A stretch of DNA of 64,000 bases from Kitasatospora sp. MMS16-BH015 (lineage in GTDB: Bacteria; Actinomycetota; Actinomycetes; Streptomycetales; Streptomycetaceae), in assembly GCF_002943525.1 (NCBI RefSeq), contig NZ_CP025394.1:8881001-8945000 (forward strand). Reading direction: 5' to 3'. Below the pieces are notes generated by a model. That model was not told the DNA's origin. It saw nothing but the letters and a program-made list of their open reading frames with translations, and did no database searches. Below are positions 58,534 through 64,000 of this stretch, piece by piece (positions within the stretch are counted from its first letter, which is position 1; every line of letters starts with the position of its first letter). The position numbers were made by a program, and so were the translations under genes.

Positions 58534-59460
58534 TCAGGCCGCCCGGGCCGCCAGCAGCGCGGTCAGTTCGGCGAAGGCCGCCCCGACGGCATGCGGGGCC
58601 TCCACCCAGGGGAAGTGGCCGGCTCCGGCAACGGTGCGCCGCAGGACGTACGGGTGGTCGAAGCCGGGCTCGTCCGCCCAGAGCGCCTGGTCCACGATCC
58701 GGTCCGCCGCACCGCCGAGGATCAGGGTCGGCAGCCCCAGGCCGGCCGGTGTCCAGGCGGCCCGGTAGGTCTCGTCGAACTCGGCGTCGGCCCAGGCCAC
58801 GGCGGCCTGGCAGTACGGGAGGTCCGCCAGCAGTGCCCGGCCGGCGGCCAGGGCGGGCGGGGTGAAGCTCCACGGCGCGGCGGCCAGGGTGAGCGCGCGC
58901 AGGGTCTCGTCGTCGGGCCGGCGCGCGTACGCGTCGGCGGCCGCGGCCAGCCCGGGCAGCGGGTGGGCCGCGGCGAAACGGGCGAAGGCCGAACGCCAGT
59001 CGGCGTGCGGAGCGCTGCCGACCAGCGCCAGCCCGGCCACCCGCCCGGCCAGGGCGGCGGTGGCGAGCAGGAACATCCCGCCGGTGGAGTGCCCGACCAC
59101 CACCGGCTCCGCCACGGCCTCGGCCGCCTCGACCAGTACCCCGGGCCACCGCTCGTACGGCCGCTCCGGCACCTGCGGCCGACCCCGGTTCGACCCGTCC
59201 CCGGGCAGGTCCACCAGCCACACCCTGCCCGGCACCGAGGCCGCCCGCGCCAGCCCCGCCACGGACTCCGACCCCAACCCGGGCCCACCGGGAACGAACA
59301 GCCAGTCCCACCTGCCCGCGCTCCGGCCGACACACCGCAGCCGCACCCCCGAGGCGGTCCACCGCTCCGTCCCGTCCCGTCCCACCAGTCCTTCGCCCAC
59401 CAGTCCTTCGCCCACCAGTCCTTCGCCCACCAGTCCTTCGCCCACCCGTCCTTCGCTCAC
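58534..59460 (-). CDS. Alpha/beta hydrolase with repeated N terminus
   Basis: A 308-residue hydrolase: LFVPGGPGLGSESVAGLARA (oxyanion loop), VVVGHSTGGMFLL (nucleophile Ser), GGAADRIVDQ (Asp) and VAGAGHFPWVEAP (His). The first 26 residues are four or five copies of VGEGL, encoded by 15-bp DNA repeats; each contains a GTG preceded by GAAGGA, so the real start could be any of several GTGs. The homologous fold begins about residue 33. Product and substrate unknown. Confidence 0.85.
   Translation of the reverse strand: MSEGRVGEGLVGEGLVGEGLVGEGLVGRDGTERWTASGVRLRCVGRSAGRWDWLFVPGGPGLGSESVAGLARAASVPGRVWLVDLPGDGSNRGRPQVPERPYERWPGVLVEAAEAVAEPVVVGHSTGGMFLLATAALAGRVAGLALVGSAPHADWRSAFARFAAAHPLPGLAAAADAYARRPDDETLRALTLAAAPWSFTPPALAAGRALLADLPYCQAAVAWADAEFDETYRAAWTPAGLGLPTLILGGAADRIVDQALWADEPGFDHPYVLRRTVAGAGHFPWVEAPHAVGAAFAELTALLAARAA
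59384..59458 (-). repeat. 15-bp tandem repeat encoding start modules
   Basis: Four exact copies of ACCAGTCCTTCGCCC (59384, 59399, 59414, 59429) and one copy with two mismatches (59444). On the coding (minus) strand each unit reads GGGCGAAGGACTGGT, i.e. a ribosome-site-like GAAGGA followed by GTG. Confidence 0.95.
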
Positions 59461-59666
59461 CGGCTCACCGGCTCGCCGCTCCCGCTCCGGGTCCGACCCT
59501 ACTCGCGCTCTTCGCCCGCCCCCGGCACCGGAACGCCTCCCCCGGCATCGAACGCCGCCGTCGGGTGGACCTGACCTGCCGCCTCGGTGTGGCGGCCGCC
59601 GCGTCGGGCCGGCCGGGTGATGATCGCCGGGGGAGGGGCGTAGGAGCGAGCCGTGGGAGGTACGGG

Positions 59667-60446
59667 GTGTGCTGGAGCGCCGAGGCCGATCTGGTGGCGG
59701 GGACGGTGGTCGCGGGGCTCGGGGTGTGGTGCCTGGCGGGGGTACAGCGGGCCCGGGACGTGCCGCTGGCGGCCCTGCCGCTGCTCCTGGGCGTGCACCA
59801 GCTGATCGAGGCGCTGGTCTGGTGGGGCGTCGACCGCCCGGCCGGGGCGGGGTGGGCGGTCACGGCGTGGGCGGTGATCGCGCTGCCGGTGCTGCCGCTG
59901 CTGGTCTCGGCGGGCGTCTGGTGCAGCGCGGGCCCGCCGGCCCGCACCGGGCCCGCCGCCGAGCGCCTCGCGGCTGCTCCGCGCACCCGGTCCGCCGACC
60001 GTGACCGCGACCGTGACCGTGACCGCGACTGGGACCGCGACTGGGACCGCGACCGGCTCGGTCGGCGGATCCGGGCCGGCCGGCGAGTCCGGCTCGGGCG
60101 GCGGGTCCGGGCCGGGCTGGCGCTCCTGGGCGCCGCCGTCTGCGTCCTGCTGGCGATCGCACTGGCGACCCGCCCGGTCACCGTCGAGCCGCACGGCCAC
60201 ACCCTGCGCTACGGCGTCGGCCTCCCGTACGCGGCCGCAGCCCTGGCGGCGGGCTACCTGCTGACCACGGTCGGAGCACTGCTCTGCGCCGCCGACTGGG
60301 TGCTCCGCCTGCTGGGCGCCCTGGTCGGCCTGGGCGCGGCACTCTGCCTCACCCTCTACCGGCTGGCGTTCGTCTCCACCTGGTGCGCACTCAGCGCCCT
60401 CGCGGCACTGATCCTCCTCCGCTGGGTCCGCCGCCCCCTCCCCTGA
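59667..60446 (+). CDS. DUF6629 membrane protein
   Basis: A 259-residue protein. The GTG at 59667 (GGGAGG upstream) begins CWSAEADLVAGTVVAGLGVW, the usual DUF6629 start. VPLAALPLLLGVHQLIEALV and WGVDRPA follow. Six or seven TMs in all; between the third and fourth lies a charged linker of DR/DW repeats (about residues 115-135) encoded by a 6-bp tandem array, which seems to be a local expansion. Function unknown. Confidence 0.85.
   Translation: MCWSAEADLVAGTVVAGLGVWCLAGVQRARDVPLAALPLLLGVHQLIEALVWWGVDRPAGAGWAVTAWAVIALPVLPLLVSAGVWCSAGPPARTGPAAERLAAAPRTRSADRDRDRDRDRDWDRDWDRDRLGRRIRAGRRVRLGRRVRAGLALLGAAVCVLLAIALATRPVTVEPHGHTLRYGVGLPYAAAALAAGYLLTTVGALLCAADWVLRLLGALVGLGAALCLTLYRLAFVSTWCALSALAALILLRWVRRPLP
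60001..60055 (+). repeat. 6-bp tandem repeat (GACCGC/GACCGT) in coding sequence
   Basis: About nine units alternating GACCGC, GACCGT and GACTGG encode a run of Asp-Arg/Asp-Trp pairs in the DUF6629 protein. Being in multiples of 6, changes would keep the frame. Confidence 0.85.
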
Positions 60447-60528
60447 CCAGCCAGCCGCCATCCCCGCCTCTCCGCGTGCCCGGGACGGCACCGTGCCCCG
60501 CCAGCGGCCCAGATGCTAGAAATCCTCC

Positions 60529-61143
60529 GTGGACCCTCACCCCGAGCCCCCGACCCGGCGCGTCTTCATAGCGCTCGCCCCGCCCGACGAGGCGAAGGAC
60601 GAACTGGCCCGGGCCCTGCAACCCGCCTACACCGCCTACCCCCACCTGCGGTGGAACCGCATCGAGGACTGGCACATCACCCTCGCCTTCCTCGGCGAAC
60701 TCCCCACCGCCGCCGTCCCCCCGCTGCGCGCCGCCCTGGCCGACCAGGCCCCGACCCGCCCCGCCCTCCGGCTGCGCCTGCTCGGCGGCGGCCACTTCGA
60801 CCAGCGCCTGCTGTGGAGCGGCATCAACGGCGACCTCGACGGCCTCCACCTCCTCGCCACCGCCGTCCGCGACCTGGTCCGCTCCTGCGGCATCGACTTC
60901 CGCGAACGCCCGCTGCGCCCCCACCTGACCCTGGCCCGCGCCCGCCGCGACGACACCACCAGCGTCCCCGAAGCCGCCGCCGACCTCGGCCCTTTCACCG
61001 GCCGGCTCTGGTGGGCCGACCGCCTCCACCTGGTCGGCAGCAACGTGGGCCGCGGCCCGGGACCGATCCACTACCGCGACATCGAATCCTGGCCGCTGAC
61101 CGTCCCGCAGCCGTCCGACGGCGACACCGCCGCCCCCGGCTGA
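60529..61143 (+). CDS. thpR: RNA 2',3'-cyclic phosphodiesterase
   Basis: A 204-residue 2H phosphoesterase. The two HxTx motifs are HITL in RIEDWHITLAFLGEL and HLTL in RPHLTLARARR. FIALAPPDEAKDELA at the start and LHLVGSNVGRGPGPIHY at the end match the ThpR/LigT family, which opens 2',3'-cyclic RNA ends in the cytosol. GTG start at 60529 without SD site; a TAGAAA hexamer 6 nt upstream may make it leaderless. Downstream lie two decayed genes. Confidence 0.92.
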   Translation: MDPHPEPPTRRVFIALAPPDEAKDELARALQPAYTAYPHLRWNRIEDWHITLAFLGELPTAAVPPLRAALADQAPTRPALRLRLLGGGHFDQRLLWSGINGDLDGLHLLATAVRDLVRSCGIDFRERPLRPHLTLARARRDDTTSVPEAAADLGPFTGRLWWADRLHLVGSNVGRGPGPIHYRDIESWPLTVPQPSDGDTAAPG

Positions 61144-61210
61144 CCACGACGCCCGCACCGGGCCGGCTGACGCGAGGGTGGTTGTCGGTAGGTCTGCCGT
61201 CGTGTCTCAG

Positions 61211-61559
61211 GTGAGTGAACGTGTGGAGCGGGTCGACGAGCACGACCGGGTCATCGGTGGGGTGGACAGGGGCGAGGCGATCAGCCGAGCTGGCTTCACC
61301 GGCTAGCGACGATCGTGTGCCGCGACCCCGATGGGTGGATGCTCGTCCCCGGTTCGTGTTCAAGTTCCTGTGCGAGGGCGTGATCAGCCCGTATTGGTTG
61401 GGGCTGCACGAGGTCGTCATCGCCGAGGAGGTCCGGCCCGACCCGTCGGGGGTCGCCTGGCATGCCTGGCTGACGGACGCCGAACTGGCGGATCTGGCTC
61501 GCAGCCAGACATTCGTCCCTGACGCTCGTGAGGCTCTTCTCCGATACCGGGCCCCATGA
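61211..61559 (+). pseudogene. Decayed NUDIX hydrolase without its Nudix box
   Basis: Three blocks of one NUDIX-type protein are found in three frames: VSERVERVDEHDRVIGGVDR and GEAI (from GTG 61211, stop at 61304), HRLATIVCRDPDGWMLV (about 61297-61347), and RFVFKFLCEGVISPYWLGLH with PDPSGVAWHAWLTDAELADL to the stop at 61559. The Nudix box that should lie between the last two is missing, so a deletion of roughly 40 codons plus frame shifts removed activity. A 114-residue frame from 61215 only covers the end. Confidence 0.75.
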
Positions 61560-61738
61560 CCCGTCTCGGGGCCGAGCCGTCCGGTCGAGTGGTCACCGGC
61601 ACGGCCCCACGCCCAGGTGGCGGTACGCCCTGACCGTCCGGCCGAGGACGGGTCCGCTCCCGTTCCCCGCCCCCGCCCCCGCCCCCGGAGATCGGTACGC
61701 TGGCCGACATCGACCCCCTCGAAGAACGGACTGCTGCC

Positions 61739-62038
61739 GTGGATCTCGCTTTCGCCGGGCAGGTCGTGGAGTGGCGTGGTCCGGCGCCGTACTTCTTCGT
61801 GCCGGTGCCGGCGGCCCAGTGCGCCGACATCGCGCTGGTGGCCCGGGCGGCCAGCTACGGCTGGGGCGTGATCCCGGTGGAGGCCCGGATCGGTGACATC
61901 ACGTTCACGACCTCGCTCTTCCCGAAGGACGGCGGCTACCTGCTGCCGCTCAAGAACGCCGTCCGCAGGCCGCAGGGCCTGCTGGCGGGCGATCAGGTGA
62001 GCGTCGAACTGACCGTCAGCCTCCAGCAGCCCCGGTAG
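61739..62038 (+). CDS. DUF1905 domain protein
   Basis: A 99-residue protein: FAGQVVEWRGPAPYFFVPVP, YGWGVIPVEARIGDITFTTS, LFPKDGGYLLPLKNAVRR and GDQVSVELTV. The order and wording match DUF1905, a small beta-barrel family of unknown role, here without the YdeI-like extension. GTG start; a C-rich (GCCCCC)n tract at about 61662-61688 lies upstream. Confidence 0.85.
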   Translation: MDLAFAGQVVEWRGPAPYFFVPVPAAQCADIALVARAASYGWGVIPVEARIGDITFTTSLFPKDGGYLLPLKNAVRRPQGLLAGDQVSVELTVSLQQPR

Positions 62039-62369
62039 CCCCGGCGGATTCTCGGGACCGGCTGTCACCGGCCTTGGACAGGGGCGGGTACGGAGCCGAC
62101 GAGGTCGAGACGGAGTTCCGGGCGCAGATCGATGCCGTTGTGGATGCCGGCGTCACGCCGAGCCAGCGTGACTTCCGGCCCGGCGCGGCGCCCGGGCGCG
62201 GCGGGCTGCCGCCGGGTGCGGCCTGGCGGTCGGGCACACCCCTCTATGCTGACGCCGAGTCGGTCCGGCCGTCGGGAGGCCTCTCCCGCGCACCGGTAGG
62301 CGACGGGCGCACCGGCGAGGACCCGTCTGGTGGTTCCGGCGCGAGGGGCGAGGGCGAGAGGGGAGTGTC
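62039..62369. other. Gap before the kinase gene with one relic
   Basis: A 331-bp region holding the relic at 62074-62175. The rest shows no gene; the kinase ribosome site GAGGGGAG lies at its end. Confidence 0.5.
62074..62175 (+). pseudogene. Relic of a ChbG/YdjC-type deacetylase
   Basis: One frame reads GYGADEVETEFRAQIDAV then VDAGVTPSQRDF, which resembles the conserved E-V-x-x-E-x-R-A-Q-I...G-x-T-P-x-x-x-D segment of ChbG/HpnK deacetylases. The metal-binding His of the usual THLDWH is gone and no flanking domain is found. Probably a gene fragment. Confidence 0.45.
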
Positions 62370-63947
62370 GTGGAGGCACTGGAGTCCGGGGATCCGCAGT
62401 GGATCGGTGAGTACCGGCTTCTGCGCAGGCTCGGTGCGGGCGGGATGGGCCGGGTCTATCTGGGCCGGACCGTCGGCGGCCGCACGGTGGCTGTGAAGAC
62501 GGTGCATGCCCAGTACGCGGCGGACCCCGAATTCCGGGTGCGCTTCCGGCAGGAGGTGGCGGCGGCGCGGCAGGTGGGTGTGCGCTGGACCGCCCCGGTG
62601 CTGGACGCCGACACCGAGGGCGAACAGCCCTGGGTGGCCACCGGTTACGTGGCCGGGCCCTCACTGGCTGCTGCTCTGCGGGACTTCGGGCCCTTGCCGG
62701 CCAGCGCCGTACGGTCGCTCGGCATCGGCCTCGCCGAGGCGCTCGCGGTGCTGCACGGCCGCGGCCTCGTCCACCGGGACGTCAAACCGTCGAACGTTCT
62801 GCTGGCCCTGGACGGCCCCCGGCTGATCGACTTCGGCATCGCCCGGGCGTTGGACGCGACTGCCCTCACGCAGTCCGGCTTCGTGGTCGGCTCGCCCGGC
62901 TACCTCTCCCCGGAACAGGCCGCGGGCCGCCGCGCCGACCCGGCCGCCGATGTGTTCTCGCTCGGCGCGGTGCTCGCTTGCGCCGCCACCGGCCGCGCAC
63001 CGTTCGGCGCGGCGCAGAGCACGCCCGTCCTGCTGTACCGGGTCGTCCACGAGCAGCCCGACCTCGACGGCCTCGACGGACTGGACCGGCAGTTGTGCGA
63101 CACCATAGCCGCGTGCCTGGCCAAGGATCCGGCCGAGCGGCCGACCCCGCAGCGGCTGCGCGAACTCCTGACCGCGGGGGAGCCGGCGGCGGCGACGCGG
63201 CTGGACGAGCACGACTGGCTGCCGCCCGTGATCGCCGGCTCGCTGGCCCGGTTGGCGGTCGAACTGCTCGACCTCGACGCCGAGGCAGCGGCCCGGCCAG
63301 GCACCGTCCCGCCGTCGCCGTCCCTGTCGTACGTCCCGACGGTGACGGCCGCCCCGGCCCAGGGGTACGGTCCTGCGTCGCAGAGCCGGACGCCACCGGC
63401 TGCCGCCACCGCCGCTGCGGGCCGTCCCGGACCAGCGCGGAGCACGGTGGTGCTGGCCGTCGCCCTCGCGGCGGTGGTCGCCGGTACCGCCGTCTACCTG
63501 GGCACCCGCCCGGACGGCTCCTCCAACGGCGCACCGCGGACCTCCCCGACCGTCGCGGGCCTCAGCTCCACGCTCGGCCCCGCTCCCTCAGCACCTGTCA
63601 CGGCCGCCGCGGATTCGGTACCGGCCGCCTTCCTGGGCACCTGGCAGGGCCGACTCGGCAGTCCGCAGCTGATCGGCACGGCGGACTTCAGCATCACCAT
63701 CAGCCAGGGCCGCAAGGGTGAGGCGGTCGCCGCCATCCGCAACAACACCGGCCCCGGTACCGCCTACTGCGACGCCACCGCCGATCTGATCTCGGTCGCC
63801 ACCGACCGCCTGGTCCTCAAGACCCGCCCGATGAGCATCCTCAGCGGCTGCGTGGCCAACCCCCATGACCAGGTCTACACCCGCAACATCGACGGCAGCC
63901 TCCACCTGGCCGTCGACACCTTCAGCGGCGACCTCGCCAAGAGCTGA
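62370..63947 (+). CDS. Serine/threonine protein kinase, membrane-anchored
   Basis: A 525-residue Hanks-type kinase. P-loop GAGGMGRVYLG (22-32), ATP Lys43, catalytic HRDVKPSN (Asp137), LIDFGIA (Asp154) and SPGYLSPEQ are all intact. A Pro/Ala-rich juxtamembrane linker leads to a TM near 358-378 (VVLAVALAAVVAGTAVYLG), and an external domain of about 130 residues follows with AAFLGTWQGRLGSPQLIGTA and a CDATADLIS...LSGCVAN Cys pair, a lipocalin-like small sensor by look only. GTG start with GAGGGGAG. No PASTA repeats, so it is not PknB. Confidence 0.94.
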   Translation: MEALESGDPQWIGEYRLLRRLGAGGMGRVYLGRTVGGRTVAVKTVHAQYAADPEFRVRFRQEVAAARQVGVRWTAPVLDADTEGEQPWVATGYVAGPSLAAALRDFGPLPASAVRSLGIGLAEALAVLHGRGLVHRDVKPSNVLLALDGPRLIDFGIARALDATALTQSGFVVGSPGYLSPEQAAGRRADPAADVFSLGAVLACAATGRAPFGAAQSTPVLLYRVVHEQPDLDGLDGLDRQLCDTIAACLAKDPAERPTPQRLRELLTAGEPAAATRLDEHDWLPPVIAGSLARLAVELLDLDAEAAARPGTVPPSPSLSYVPTVTAAPAQGYGPASQSRTPPAAATAAAGRPGPARSTVVLAVALAAVVAGTAVYLGTRPDGSSNGAPRTSPTVAGLSSTLGPAPSAPVTAAADSVPAAFLGTWQGRLGSPQLIGTADFSITISQGRKGEAVAAIRNNTGPGTAYCDATADLISVATDRLVLKTRPMSILSGCVANPHDQVYTRNIDGSLHLAVDTFSGDLAKS

Positions 63948-63972
63948 CGCCGGCCGCTGTCGGCGGCCGGCG
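63948..63972 (+). terminator. Terminator after the kinase gene
   Basis: Perfect 10-bp arms (CGCCGGCCGC and its complement) with a 5-nt loop, directly after the stop codon. Confidence 0.7.
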
Positions 63973-64000
63973 GGCTGGCCGGTCACCTGCACCATTCTCA

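Noticed and set aside
1..64000. tRNA and rRNA genes
   Set aside because: I looked for T-loop and acceptor-stem patterns outside coding regions and found none that fold convincingly; a covariance search would settle it.

Overview
The window is very GC-rich, with GC-rich third codon positions, many GTG starts, short ATGA/GTGA gene overlaps and several apparently leaderless genes. The gene content (2-methylisoborneol-type terpene synthase, an HTH-MurA fusion, DUF4240, DUF5709, DUF6629 and DUF6445 proteins, two P450s, a PadR/ABC cassette) points to a streptomycete chromosome (Streptomyces or Kitasatospora). I see no rRNA, tRNA, CRISPR array or replication origin.

Layout. 1-8.4 kb: the 3' end of an AurF-like diiron oxygenase, a secreted beta-propeller protein, a DUF4231 membrane protein, an SGNH hydrolase, a secreted penicillin-acylase-type Ntn hydrolase, a pseudouridine synthase and a DoxX-like membrane protein. 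8.5-12.5 kb: a MurA-like protein fused to an HTH domain, a GT-rich minisatellite, a ferredoxin/P450 pair and a PPOX-fold protein. 12.6-20.7 kb: a small sensor-like membrane protein, a PadR/ABC ATPase/FtsX permease operon, a secreted peptide, an amino-acid-binding lipoprotein and an amidase. 20.8-25.8 kb: a DUF4240 protein, an unknown gene split by an intact IS5-family element, an alpha/beta hydrolase and a TenA-like protein. 26-35 kb: a DUF6445 oxygenase-like protein, a YdcF-type protein, a large membrane receptor with a periplasmic-binding-protein-like ectodomain, a multi-spanning protein, and a rhomboid-like protein/ClC channel pair.

35-42.9 kb: HAD phosphatase, a PAP2-diacylglycerol kinase fusion, a second P450, a coupled MocA/ThuA pair, MerR with divergent DUF4188, a VOC protein and a GNAT. 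43-47.4 kb: a coupled cluster of a small unknown protein, a possible 18-codon ORF, a 437-residue unknown protein, a MoxR-type AAA+ ATPase and a metallopeptidase-like/VWA protein; this is the best candidate for an uncharacterised multi-gene system. 47.4-52.8 kb: housekeeping-type enzymes and an efflux pump. 52.9-54.6 kb: a 2-methylisoborneol-type synthase without its methyltransferase partner, and a 25-residue bL37-like ribosomal protein gene. 54.9-64 kb: an HNH-like lipoprotein, MarR/SDR, a GT87-like membrane protein, an alpha/beta hydrolase with repeated start modules, DUF6629, a 2',3'-cyclic phosphodiesterase, two decayed genes, DUF1905 and a complete Ser/Thr kinase.

The region looks like ordinary chromosome with much small-scale turnover: one recent IS insertion, at least two relic genes, and several short perfect tandem duplications, three of them lying across stop codons. 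Functions are read from motifs and remembered family features; no database search was possible.
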